Below are positions 1-7,997 of a stretch of DNA of 61,477 nucleotides, piece after piece. The stretch comes from Paracoccaceae bacterium (GTDB taxonomy: Bacteria > Pseudomonadota > Alphaproteobacteria > Rhodobacterales > Rhodobacteraceae). Below the pieces are notes generated by a model. It ran no database searches, was not told the DNA's origin, and saw nothing but the letters and a program-made list of their open reading frames with translations. The stretch spans positions 1 to 61,477 of the forward strand of contig JAKITE010000004.1 in assembly GCA_021648225.1 (NCBI GenBank), written 5' to 3'. How positions within the stretch are numbered: position 1 is the stretch's first letter; each line of letters begins with the position of its first letter. The translations under genes were made by a program, and so were the position numbers.

Positions 1-118
1 TTAGCGATACTGGCCCGGCGCCCGTATTCAGGATTTCAACCCATTCATAATTATTATCCGGAAGCGAATTATCCGGATCATACATTATTTCGGTTATAAC
101 AATATCGGTATCAGGCAT
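1..118 (-). CDS. Lamin-tail-domain (LTD) protein, partial
   Basis: Reading leftward from an ATG at 118, 39 codons stay open to the window edge. They contain the start of an LTD fold: ITEIMYDPDN, then YEWVEILNTG. LTD domains are immunoglobulin-like modules common in secreted or surface bacterial proteins. The frame remains open upstream to about 187 but has no ATG, GTG or TTG there. No Shine-Dalgarno or signal peptide precedes the ATG at 118, which is odd for an exported LTD protein, so the true start is uncertain and a decayed 5' end is possible. The 3' end lies beyond the left edge. Confidence 0.55.
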   Translation of the reverse strand, partial: MPDTDIVITEIMYDPDNSLPDNNYEWVEILNTGAGPVSL

Positions 119-358
119 AAGTTGTTTCGCTTGCTTGCAATGTATTGCGATTATTTTAGAGAGGCTAAATATATTCCATTTTTTCTATTTATGCAATGCA
201 AGGCGAGATTTTCGGCAACACTATACCCAAGAGCTGCATGAAGAGTGATTTCAAAAAAGCGTATATTTATTTGCACAGGCGGGTATCATTAGCAAATAAA
301 CACAAACAAAAACTGGAAATGCAAAGTGTTAAGAACCATATATTTCTCTTACAGGGCG

Positions 359-712
359 ATGCCGGTTTGGGTGCAAATCTGGGTGTTTTTTGTCTTGGCA
401 CCGGTCAATATGGCGGCGATTTTCTTCATTAATGAACCTATGGGGATCTGGATTGCGGTTTTAGCGATTGGCGCGATGCTGCCCAACCTGCCGGTGATTA
501 TTTATGATCGCGGGTTCTCGAAATTGATGGCGTTTCCGCATTTGCTGCCTTGGACCCTTCTGGTTTTATGGTTGGTTTTTGCCCGCCCCGAAGGCTCGGC
601 TGCATTCGGGGTTTTCCTTTGGGTTTTATTGATCATTGATGCGATTTCGCTGGCTTTTGATTATCCGGATGCAATTAAATACCTGCGCGGAGACCGATCT
701 CCGGCGCGTTAA
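359..712 (+). CDS. Small hypothetical integral membrane protein
   Basis: This gene encodes 117 residues and I recognise no named family. Four hydrophobic stretches cover roughly residues 4-24, 28-46, 58-76 and 81-100, so a four-helix inner-membrane protein is likely, with a charged C-terminus (YLRGDRSPAR). I chose the ATG at 359 (MPVWVQIW) over a GTG 33 bases upstream because AGGG lies just before it and it opens directly into the first helix. The SDR gene follows after 35 bases on the same strand, so co-transcription is possible. No functional residue can be named. Confidence 0.6.
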   Translation: MPVWVQIWVFFVLAPVNMAAIFFINEPMGIWIAVLAIGAMLPNLPVIIYDRGFSKLMAFPHLLPWTLLVLWLVFARPEGSAAFGVFLWVLLIIDAISLAFDYPDAIKYLRGDRSPAR

Positions 713-747
713 CCTGTTGTTAAGTAAACGCGGCACAGATTGGGTTC

Positions 748-1485
748 ATGAAAAACCAACATGTGATTATCACCGGTGCCTCACGGGGCATTGGCCTGTG
801 TCTTGCCCGGCTTTTGCATAAGCGCGGTGCTGTTGTGTCCAACCTTTCGCGCAGTGCAGGGCCGGTTGGGCAGCATTTTGCCTGTGATATGGCTGATGGA
901 CCAGCGCAGGGTTTTTTGGCTGCGATCAAGGCAAATGGACCACCGGATATTCTGGTGCTTAATGCGGGCATTGCCGAACCGGGTTTGCTGGCGGAGCTTT
1001 CCCAGCAAAGCTTTCGCAACCAGATGGAGGTCAATTTTTTTTCGGTGGTTGAAATCACCCGTGCAGCGGTAAAAATCATGCAGCCCGGCAGCAGGTTGGT
1101 TTTTGTGGGTTCGGGTGCGGCTTATGTTGGCATTCAGGGTCATTCGGCCTATTGCGCGTCAAAATTTGCCCTGCGGGGTTTTGCGGAATCGATGCGGGCA
1201 GAGCTGAAATCGCTGAGTATCGTGGTTAGCATCGCCTATCCCCCCAACACCGATACCCAGATGCTGGTGGATGAATTTGCCAGCATTAGCGCTGAGACCC
1301 GCGCGATCACGACATCCGCCAAAACCTTTACAGCGGATGCAGTTGCCATCAAATTGCTGCGCGGCATTGACAAAACCCGCTTTGAAATCCCGATTGGTTT
1401 GGAAATGCGTTTGCTGGCGCGTCTTCATAGTGTTTTTAAGCCAATGATTTTCAAAACCATGGATCGGCTGGCTCGCAAGCCTTAA
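748..1485 (+). CDS. Short-chain dehydrogenase/reductase, 3-ketosphinganine-reductase-like
   Basis: A classical SDR of 245 residues. The nucleotide-binding loop TGASRGIG is at about residues 10-17, LNAG at about 70, and the catalytic set is the Ser in VGSGAAYVG followed by YCASK (Tyr-x3-Lys) near 132-136. After the active site comes YPPNTDTQ, which resembles the YPPDTDTP signature of 3-ketodihydrosphingosine reductases, so reduction of a 3-keto long-chain base is a possible role. The substrate is inferred only. An NADP(H) preference is suggested by Arg in the glycine-rich loop. It follows a small membrane protein and precedes a DMT permease on the same strand. Confidence 0.75.
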   Translation: MKNQHVIITGASRGIGLCLARLLHKRGAVVSNLSRSAGPVGQHFACDMADGPAQGFLAAIKANGPPDILVLNAGIAEPGLLAELSQQSFRNQMEVNFFSVVEITRAAVKIMQPGSRLVFVGSGAAYVGIQGHSAYCASKFALRGFAESMRAELKSLSIVVSIAYPPNTDTQMLVDEFASISAETRAITTSAKTFTADAVAIKLLRGIDKTRFEIPIGLEMRLLARLHSVFKPMIFKTMDRLARKP

Positions 1486-1567
1486 ACTCATTGCCCTTTG
1501 CATGGGGTTCTGTATGGTTTCAAAAGCCAGTATTTGACTGGCAGCACCCCATTTACGAAATGCCTTT

Positions 1568-2410
1568 ATGACCCTTTCAGCCATTTCCATTGTGTTATTC
1601 GCAGCGCTGTTGCACGCCACATGGAATGCATTGATAAAATCCGCCACTGACCGTTTGGCGGTGCTTGGGTTGTTGAATGTCGGGCATGTCGCCTTTGGCA
1701 TTATGCTAGCGCTTAATAGCCCGATACCGGATATCGCCAGTTGGGGTTTTATTGCCGCGTCAACCCTTATTCATTTTGGCTATTATTATTTGCTTTACCA
1801 ATCCTACAGGCTCGGGGATTTAAGCCAAGTTTACCCGATTGCGCGGGGCATGTCGCCGGTTTTAGTCGCCTTGGGCGCGCAGTTTTTTGCCGGAGAAACC
1901 CTGCCGGTAATGGCGTGGCTGGGGGTGCTGACGGCCTCGGGCGGGATATTTTTGCTGTCGGGCAATCTGTTTGGTGGCAAAGTATCCGGTATTGCGGTTT
2001 TGGCGGCAATGGGCACGGGCGTGATGATCGCCAGCTATTCATTGGTGGACGGGCTGGGTGTGCGCCTGGCGGGCAGTGCCACCGGGTATATCGGTTGGTT
2101 GTTTATATTCGAGGGCCTCGCCGCAGTGTTCATTTTTGGCAGCATGGGTAAGCGCAGTTTTGCATTACCGCGCCGAATATGGATATTGGGGTTAACCGGT
2201 GGGCTGGTTTCGGCGCTGGCATATGGGCTGGTGATTTACGTTAAATCAATGGCACCGCTGGCCATGGTTTCAACCTTGCGCGAAACCTCGGTGGTGATCG
2301 CGGCGCTGATTGGCGTTGTGCTACTGGGCGAACGCCCATGGCGGCTGCGGCTGGTCGCCAGCGTGATTGTCGCCATCGGGGTTGTGGTTATGGGAATGGG
2401 CGCGATTTAA
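1568..2410 (+). CDS. EamA-family (DMT superfamily) permease
   Basis: 280 residues, almost entirely hydrophobic, with about ten predicted helices in two repeated halves of five. The N-terminal HATWNALIKS motif is typical of EamA/DMT transporters. In the second half, a conserved stretch near ALAYGLVIYVKSMAP and LGERPWRLR close to the end support the family. DMT proteins export metabolites such as amino acids or nucleotide sugars, and the substrate cannot be read from sequence. Its TAA overlaps the TAA of the convergent ASKHA gene: the two genes share 2407-2410, leaving no room for a separate terminator. Confidence 0.8.
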   Translation: MTLSAISIVLFAALLHATWNALIKSATDRLAVLGLLNVGHVAFGIMLALNSPIPDIASWGFIAASTLIHFGYYYLLYQSYRLGDLSQVYPIARGMSPVLVALGAQFFAGETLPVMAWLGVLTASGGIFLLSGNLFGGKVSGIAVLAAMGTGVMIASYSLVDGLGVRLAGSATGYIGWLFIFEGLAAVFIFGSMGKRSFALPRRIWILGLTGGLVSALAYGLVIYVKSMAPLAMVSTLRETSVVIAALIGVVLLGERPWRLRLVASVIVAIGVVVMGMGAI

Positions 2411-4425
2411 CGCCGCCGACGCCTGCGTCCGCTATCTCCGGAATTGGTATTAAACGAAACATCGGGCAGGGATACCACCGATTTCAGCAATGGAAACCGG
2501 GCGGTAGCGTGGGGGATGCTGGATGCCTCGACAAAATGCTGCTGGAATTTGGGTTCCACCGCCGTTTCGATTTTTTCAATTTTACGCACAGTGGCTTCAA
2601 TTTCAGCCCGCGCTTTGGAATTCAGCAAAGCAATGCGCGCGCCGGTGCCAGCGGCATTGCCAGCCGAGGTTACTTTTTCAAGCGGGCAATCAGGAATCAT
2701 ACCCAGCACCATGGCGTGTAATGGTGAAATATGGGCACCAAACGCGCCCGCCAGCACCACGCGGTCAACCGTATCAACCCCGAATTTATCCATCAACAAA
2801 CGCGCCCCTGCATAAAGCGCGGCTTTGGCCAGCTGGATGGCGCGAATATCGCCATTGGTAACGGTGATTAGCGGGCCGCCATCTGCGGTGCCGTCAAAGA
2901 TCACATAAGAATTGGTGCGCCCGTCCACAATGCATCGTTCAGTGCCGGTTTGCACTGCTGATCCGATCAGGCCGCTGGCATCCAGAATGCCCGCCATGCG
3001 CATTTCGGCCACGGCCTCGATAATGCCCGAGCCACAAATACCGGTAATGCCCGAGGAAAGGGTCGCGGTATCAAACCCAGCCTCGTCAGACCAGATATCC
3101 GAACCAATCACGCGGTAACGCGGTTCTTTGGTCACCGGATCAATGCGCAGTTTTTCAATCGCACCGGGCGCGGCGCGCTGTCCGCTGGAGATTTGCGCGC
3201 CTTCAAATGCCGGGCCGGTGGGCGAGGAACAGGCCAAGACCCGTTCGCGATTGCCCAGCAGAATTTCGGCATTGGTGCCAACATCGACAATCAATACCAG
3301 ATCATCGGATTTGTCTGGTTCCTCGGATAATGCCACCGCTGCCGCATCGGCCCCGACATGGCCCGCGATACAGGGCAGAATATAAAAATGCGCTTGCGGG
3401 TGCATATTTATTTCAAGATCAATCGCGGGAATGGTCAGGCTATCGGCCGTGGCCAAAGCAAAAGGCGCTTGGCCGAGCTCCACCGGATCAATGCCCAAAA
3501 ACAGGTGATGCATGACCGGATTGGCCACCAAAACCGCCTCGAAAATATGCTGCGGGTCAATTTCTGCTTGGTCGGCGATTTGCGTGATTAACGTGTTAAT
3601 CGCCTCGCGCACGGCTTTGGTCATTTCCACATCGCCGCCGGGGTTCATCATCACATAGGAAACCCGGCTCATCAGGTCTTCGCCAAAGCGGATTTGCGGG
3701 TTCATCAGGCCGGATGACGCCAGCACCTCGCCGCTATAAATATCGCAAAGATGCGCGGCAATGGTGGTAGAGCCAAGATCAATCGCCAGCCCGTAAAGCG
3801 GCCCTTCAAAATAGCCCGGCCAGACATGCAGGATTTTATTGGTCGGTTCGTGAATGGCACAAGTGACCGCCCATTTACCTTTTCGCAAGGCCGGTTGAAG
3901 CTGTTGCAAGATCGCCGTGTTGCTAACCAGGTTGCTTAGCTGCCATTGGCCAAATAGCGCGGTTTTCAGCCGTTCCAGATCGCCCGAAGGTTCGTGCATA
4001 TCTGGCTGCTCCACCTCGACATAAAACAGCTTTGTGGCGGGGTTTATGGTAATATCACGGGCCTCGGCGCGTTTGCGGATCACCTGTTTATGCACTTGCG
4101 ATTCTGCGGGCACATCAATGATTACATCACCTTGGATTAGCGCCTGACAGCCCAGCCGGCGACCCTTTGCAAGGCCGCGAATGCTGTCATAACGTTCCTC
4201 AACCGCGTTCCAGTCCGACAGCGCATCTTTGGCAACGGTCACACCATGTTTGGGAAACTCACCAAAGCCGGGCGTGATCTGGCATTTGGAGCATATACCG
4301 CGACCACCGCACACAGAATCAAGATCAACGCCCAGTTTGCGCGCGGCAGTCAGCACCGGTGTGCCAACGGCAAAATTGCCGCGTTTGCCGGAGGGGGTGA
4401 AGATCACCAACGGGTCTTTGGACAT
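2407..4425 (-). CDS. RamA-like corrinoid-protein reactivase (ferredoxin + ASKHA domains)
   Basis: 672 residues from the ATG at 4425, which has GGAG about ten bases upstream; a longer frame to 4485 lacks such support. Residues 1-105 are a 2Fe-2S ferredoxin domain with Cys39, Cys45, Cys48 and Cys93. A linker follows, then the large ASKHA ATPase domain with an actin-like phosphate loop (AIDLGSTTIAAHL) and VDVGTNAEILLG later. This architecture belongs to proteins that use ATP and an Fe-S electron to return oxidised cob(II)alamin on corrinoid proteins to cob(I)alamin. With the methyltetrahydrofolate methyltransferase gene downstream, the likely client is a corrinoid methyl-transfer system. The C-terminus ends in six consecutive arginines, as the partner methyltransferase nearly does. 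Confidence 0.85.
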   Translation of the reverse strand: MSKDPLVIFTPSGKRGNFAVGTPVLTAARKLGVDLDSVCGGRGICSKCQITPGFGEFPKHGVTVAKDALSDWNAVEERYDSIRGLAKGRRLGCQALIQGDVIIDVPAESQVHKQVIRKRAEARDITINPATKLFYVEVEQPDMHEPSGDLERLKTALFGQWQLSNLVSNTAILQQLQPALRKGKWAVTCAIHEPTNKILHVWPGYFEGPLYGLAIDLGSTTIAAHLCDIYSGEVLASSGLMNPQIRFGEDLMSRVSYVMMNPGGDVEMTKAVREAINTLITQIADQAEIDPQHIFEAVLVANPVMHHLFLGIDPVELGQAPFALATADSLTIPAIDLEINMHPQAHFYILPCIAGHVGADAAAVALSEEPDKSDDLVLIVDVGTNAEILLGNRERVLACSSPTGPAFEGAQISSGQRAAPGAIEKLRIDPVTKEPRYRVIGSDIWSDEAGFDTATLSSGITGICGSGIIEAVAEMRMAGILDASGLIGSAVQTGTERCIVDGRTNSYVIFDGTADGGPLITVTNGDIRAIQLAKAALYAGARLLMDKFGVDTVDRVVLAGAFGAHISPLHAMVLGMIPDCPLEKVTSAGNAAGTGARIALLNSKARAEIEATVRKIEKIETAVEPKFQQHFVEASSIPHATARFPLLKSVVSLPDVSFNTNSGDSGRRRRRR

Positions 4426-4514
4426 GGAAACACTCCGGTTTGATTCTGTAGGAGTGTATCTAATCCAAGCCGGTTGAAAAGCCAATTACCGGCAGGATAG
4501 CCGCTGTTTTCGGC

Positions 4515-5204
4515 CTAGCCGCTATGGGAAACCCATCGGCACCGGTCAAATTCGGCGTAACTTACCAGATCATCGCTTTCGCCTGCGTTTACAAGCCGAG
4601 AGCAACCCTCCAGCGCTTGAGCATTTTCAAATACGCTGACAAAGCCACCGGTTGGGTTTTTAGCCGCATTACAAAGGCTTTCACCCGGGGCAAGCTGCGC
4701 GGTGACCCTGCTGTTTGAGGCTGTGCCGCCATCATCCACCGCAAAGAAATAGCTTTCATCAGAATTATTTGTCACGCAAATATTGCTGGATAGCGCGGCG
4801 ATTTCAAAGCTGGCCAGATAGGCGATTACGTCTAGCCGGTCTTGTTCACGACGTAGACGAAAGCTCATTTTTGCCCGAGCGCGGTCATTGTTCAGGAAAG
4901 CCCGCAGAAAATCGCGGGGGTTTTCCAGATACTCAAACATTTGGTCGGGGGTCCAGACCAGCCCCGCCACGCCTGCGGCAATCATATCGCTGCCATAACG
5001 GAAATCGGTATAGGTGCCAGCAACCCGCCCGACAACATCTGACAACACTGGCCCGACACCGTTGCGGGCTGTGTCACCAACCTGATGGCACCCCGCGCAA
5101 TTTTTGAAAACCTTTTCCCCGGCGGTCAGGTCACCAATGGATTGGCTGCTGGCAGCGGCAGCAAGAACCGAAAGGCTTAGGGCAATGGGCAGGGTTAAAC
5201 GCAT
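4515..5204 (-). CDS. Periplasmic class I cytochrome c with extra C-terminal Cys-containing region
   Basis: 229 residues from the ATG at 5204, preceded by a strong AGGAGG. It has an N-terminal signal peptide of about 20 residues. Heme c attaches at CAGCH, and Met in ARAKMSF near residue 120 is the probable distal ligand. The heme domain resembles c2/c550-type cytochromes and ends at about residue 140. The remaining ~90 residues contain four Cys (NICVTN, SLCNAA, EGCSRL, DRCRWV), which could form two disulfides; I do not recognise this part. The gene is divergent from a cytochrome P460-like gene with shared upstream repeats, so electron exchange between the two is plausible but inferred. Confidence 0.8.
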   Translation of the reverse strand: MRLTLPIALSLSVLAAAASSQSIGDLTAGEKVFKNCAGCHQVGDTARNGVGPVLSDVVGRVAGTYTDFRYGSDMIAAGVAGLVWTPDQMFEYLENPRDFLRAFLNNDRARAKMSFRLRREQDRLDVIAYLASFEIAALSSNICVTNNSDESYFFAVDDGGTASNSRVTAQLAPGESLCNAAKNPTGGFVSVFENAQALEGCSRLVNAGESDDLVSYAEFDRCRWVSHSG

Positions 5205-5265
5205 TTTGACCTCCTGTGGGTGTTTCACAAGTATGACGCAGATTTTGATTTACGCCATGCACACT

Positions 5266-5346
5266 TGTTCACAAACCATTCATTTTCTGGTCGTCTGAGC
5301 GTGACCGGACGTGAACAGGAGTTTACCCCTGCGACAATTTGTTCAC
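5266..5346. promoter_or_regulatory. Three TGTTCAC repeats between divergent cytochrome genes
   Basis: TGTTCAC occurs at 5266-5272 and 5340-5346, and its reverse complement GTGAACA at 5311-5317. The last two are part of a 9-bp inverted repeat (ACGTGAACA ... TGTTCACGT) with a 22-base spacer. All lie in the 183-base gap between the cytochrome c and P460 start codons. The arrangement looks like an operator for a shared regulator. The regulator is unknown and no member gene is beside it. Confidence 0.45.
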
Positions 5347-5387
5347 GTTAAGGTGGCGCATCAATCAAAAAAGCAGGAGAATTAGGT

Positions 5388-5942
5388 ATGAAAAAATTTG
5401 TATTTGCAGCCGTAACCGCCGCTGTAATGCCAGCAGGGTCGGCATTTGCACAAGAAGCACCCTTTGGCACCGAAGCAGACGCAGCCTATGCTGCCGAAGT
5501 TTGGGCAGCCATGGTTGATCTGAACCTAGCGGGGGAAAACCAGATTATGTCTTTCCCCTATGAAGGCATCGACCCCCACGGCATGATGCTGGAAACTTTT
5601 TACACCACCGCCACCATTGGCGGTCAAACAGGTGATTTGATTGTTAAACGCAATTATGGTCCCGAAGGGATAAGCATTGACCAAGTGCTGTCAAACCCCG
5701 CAGACCATCTGGGCGCATTCACGGTAATGTTCCGGCGCGAAGCAGGCTATGACGCAGACAATCAAGATTGGTTCTGGGTTAAATATCTGCCCGATGGCAC
5801 CTTGGACAAAAACCCGATGGGTATGCAATTGGCCGGACGGGTGGCCAAAGGCGCAAATGTTGGCTGTATTGCCTGCCATGCCGCAGCCCCGGGGGATGAT
5901 TACATTTTCACCTCCGATGCAATTAGTGCGATGATGGAATAA
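5388..5942 (+). CDS. Cytochrome P460-family periplasmic heme protein
   Basis: 184 residues with a clear signal peptide (MKKFVFAAVTAAVMPAGSAFA, cleaved near residue 21). A single heme c motif, CIACH, lies near the C-terminus (about residues 162-166), followed by DDYIF. The late heme site together with DWFWVKYLPDG and LIVKRNY is the pattern I associate with cytochrome P460 proteins, which are beta-rich c-type hemoproteins acting on hydroxylamine or binding NO. The Lys of LIVKRNY may be the heme cross-linking residue of this family, but that needs alignment. A clean ribosome site (GGAG) precedes the ATG, and a terminator follows, so it is probably a single-gene transcript. Confidence 0.7.
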   Translation: MKKFVFAAVTAAVMPAGSAFAQEAPFGTEADAAYAAEVWAAMVDLNLAGENQIMSFPYEGIDPHGMMLETFYTTATIGGQTGDLIVKRNYGPEGISIDQVLSNPADHLGAFTVMFRREAGYDADNQDWFWVKYLPDGTLDKNPMGMQLAGRVAKGANVGCIACHAAAPGDDYIFTSDAISAMME

Positions 5943-5967
5943 ATCCAAATTCATTTATCGGAAAAGG

Positions 5968-5990
5968 CGCGGCATTGGTCGCGTTTTTTT
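5968..5990 (+). terminator. Rho-independent terminator after the P460 gene
   Basis: Stem CGCGGC (5968-5973), loop ATTG, stem GTCGCG with one G-U pair, then seven T residues at 5984-5990. It starts 26 bases after the P460 stop codon. Confidence 0.75.
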
Positions 5991-6055
5991 ATGGCCAATC
6001 CTAAAATCAAACAATGTTTTGGTTGGTTTATTGTCGATACCGCAGGGTCGAAAGG

Positions 6056-6086
6056 TTGCCCAAGCCTATTTGAACGGACTGGGCAA
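6056..6086. terminator. Inverted repeat, possible terminator for the leftward corrinoid genes
   Basis: TTGCCCA (6056-6062) and TGGGCAA (6080-6086) form a 7-bp stem with a 17-base loop, about 50 bases beyond the methyltransferase stop on the leftward strand. A T/C-rich run follows on the + side and no clean U-tract on the - side, so the direction and function are uncertain. Confidence 0.35.
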
Positions 6087-6134
6087 TCTTTTATTTCTTT
6101 TGATGTTTATCTTGCCGTTGCAGGTCGTAAAAAC

Positions 6135-7043
6135 CTAACCGCGACGACGGCGGCGGCGCGGGGTGGTGCCCTCGGCCGCTGGCGGGCGATTGGCGCCGAT
6201 CCAAACGCCGCCATGGGGGTCATTATTGGTTAGCAGATTGGCGGCGCGAATGGCGTCCATTTCAATGCTATGGGTCGGGTTCATAATGGCGCTGGTCATG
6301 CCTGACGCGATCGCCATCGGCAGAAATGCCGCATTAACCGCATGGCGATTGGGCAGGCCAAAGCTGATATTGGATGCGCCGCAGGTGGTGTTCACGCCTA
6401 GTTCCATGCGCAATTTGCGAACCAGTTCAAACACTTGCAAGCCAGCCGTGGCCATCGCGCCTATCGGCATCACCAGCGGGTCAACGACGATGTCATGGGC
6501 GGGGATGCCATAATCGGCGGCGCGCTCCACAATTTTTTTAGCAACTGCAAAACGCACTTCGGGGTCTTCGGAAATGCCGGTATCATCATTGGAAATCGCC
6601 ACAACGGGCACGTTGTATTTTTTGATCAGCGGCAGGATTGCCTCCAGCTTTTCTTCTTCGCCGGTGACCGAATTAACCAGCGGGCGGCCATTGCAAACTT
6701 GCAATCCGGCCTCAAGCGCGGCGGTAACCGAGCTGTCGATGCATAGCGGAATATCAACCAGTCCCTGCACCATAAGGATCATTTTTTGCATCAATGGCGG
6801 TTCGGTTTCATTGGGGTTGGGGTTGGAATTGTAAACCACGCCTGCGTTGATATCCAGCATGGTGGCACCAGCGGCGACTTGCGCCAGTGCATCGGCTTCA
6901 ACCGTGGAAAAATCGCCTGCTTCCAGTTCTGCCGCCAGTTTTTTGCGCCCCGTTGGGTTAATGCGTTCGCCGATCACACAAAACGGTTGGTCAAAGCCGA
7001 TAATGGCGGTTTTGGTGGCGGATTCAACGATGGTGCGGGTCAT
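6135..7043 (-). CDS. Methyltetrahydrofolate:corrinoid methyltransferase (pterin-binding domain)
   Basis: 302 residues. The dihydropteroate-synthase-like TIM barrel is marked by FCVIGERINPTGRKK at about residues 21-35 and MLDINAG near 65. It corresponds to the folate-binding domain of MetH or to CH3-THF:corrinoid methyltransferases, moving the methyl of 5-methyl-THF to a cob(I)alamin protein. The ATG at 7043 is preceded by AAGGA and lies 10 bases past the stop of the upstream MTHFR-like gene, suggesting translational coupling. No B12-binding domain is fused. The protein ends in TTPRRRRRRG, echoing the poly-Arg tail of the RamA-like protein 1.7 kb downstream. Confidence 0.85.
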   Translation of the reverse strand: MTRTIVESATKTAIIGFDQPFCVIGERINPTGRKKLAAELEAGDFSTVEADALAQVAAGATMLDINAGVVYNSNPNPNETEPPLMQKMILMVQGLVDIPLCIDSSVTAALEAGLQVCNGRPLVNSVTGEEEKLEAILPLIKKYNVPVVAISNDDTGISEDPEVRFAVAKKIVERAADYGIPAHDIVVDPLVMPIGAMATAGLQVFELVRKLRMELGVNTTCGASNISFGLPNRHAVNAAFLPMAIASGMTSAIMNPTHSIEMDAIRAANLLTNNDPHGGVWIGANRPPAAEGTTPRRRRRRG

Positions 7044-7053
7044 AGGGTTTTCC

Positions 7054-7971
7054 TTAAGCGCGGGCAGCGGCAGGGGCCGCAGCGGTATGTTCGGTAATAA
7101 AATCGGTGGTTTTGGTAATGCCGCCAAGCGGGAAGAAATGCACGGATTCGATGTTGAACCCGGGGTTCGCGGCCTTATGTGCGGCGAGTTCTGTCAAAAT
7201 ACCCTCGGGCGAAAACGGCATCACCAGTTTGCTCAGGTCTTTGGCGCGGCGGGTCAACACCCGCAAAGATGGCCCAACACCGCAAGCCATGGCGAATTTG
7301 ATCATGGTTTGCAGCTTTGCAGGGCCGGCAATGCCGATATGGATGGGCAGAGAGATACCCTCGGCCTGCAAGCGGTTGGCCCAGTCAATCACCGGTTTGG
7401 ATTCAAAGCAAAACTGCGTGGCAATGGCCATTTTGGCATCACTGCGATTTTGGAAATCGTTTTTCCAGCGAATCGCGTCCATCACGGCTTTGTCACCGCC
7501 CGACGGGTCAATGTCGCGGTTGCCCTCGGGGTGGCCTGCAACATGTAGGCGCTCAAACCCGTATTTATCAAAAACCCCTGTGGAAAGCAGCTGCATCGAA
7601 TCGCTGAAATCGCCCTCGGGGGTGGTTAGGCCACCGGCCAAAAGCAGGGCTTGGCTGATGCCTATATCGGCATAGCGCTGCACCCAGTTTTCAAGGGTGT
7701 TTTTGTCGGCAATGATGCGGGCTGGAAAATGCGGCATAACCGCAAATCCCTGATCGGAAATACGCTTGGCGGTGGTCAGCATTTCGTCAATCGGCGTGCC
7801 GGCAAGATGGGCAATATAGACGCGGGTGCCTTTAGGCAGAATGCTGCGGAAATCTTTGATTTTGGCAGCTGTGCGCGGCATGACCTCGATAGAAAAACCT
7901 TGCAAAAACGGTGCCAGACCACCCGTTGGAACGGGTGTTGATTTATGTGGAAATCTGAATATCGAAGCCAT
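7054..7971 (-). CDS. Divergent methylenetetrahydrofolate reductase-like protein
   Basis: 305 residues with an MTHFR-type TIM barrel. Recognisable parts are FSIEVMPRTA near the start, YIAHLAGTP, HFPARII, LLLAGG and HIGIAGPAKL, matching core strands of the MetF fold while differing strongly from the MetF encoded 500 bases away. It lies between a pterin-binding methyltransferase and a 'virulence factor' protein on the same strand, so it probably supplies or senses methyl-THF for the same corrinoid route. The second of two adjacent ATGs (7971) has the better spacing from GGAG. Catalytic competence is not established by sequence. The Ala-rich C-terminus (AAAPAAARA) looks like a flexible tail. Confidence 0.7.
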   Translation of the reverse strand: MASIFRFPHKSTPVPTGGLAPFLQGFSIEVMPRTAAKIKDFRSILPKGTRVYIAHLAGTPIDEMLTTAKRISDQGFAVMPHFPARIIADKNTLENWVQRYADIGISQALLLAGGLTTPEGDFSDSMQLLSTGVFDKYGFERLHVAGHPEGNRDIDPSGGDKAVMDAIRWKNDFQNRSDAKMAIATQFCFESKPVIDWANRLQAEGISLPIHIGIAGPAKLQTMIKFAMACGVGPSLRVLTRRAKDLSKLVMPFSPEGILTELAAHKAANPGFNIESVHFFPLGGITKTTDFITEHTAAAPAAARA

Positions 7972-7997
7972 CATATTTCTCCAGCATTGCATGGGGT

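Noticed and set aside
196..432. A 78-codon frame in the left gap, overlapping the small membrane protein.
   Set aside because: Composition does not look coding, there is no ribosome site, and it conflicts with the better-supported gene at 359-712.
1526..1542. GCCAGT-ATTTG-ACTGGC hairpin between the SDR and EamA genes.
   Set aside because: Only six base pairs and no T-run; could be chance.
1159..1701. A leftward 180-codon frame across the SDR and EamA gene starts.
   Set aside because: It is antisense to two well-supported genes and has no family signal.
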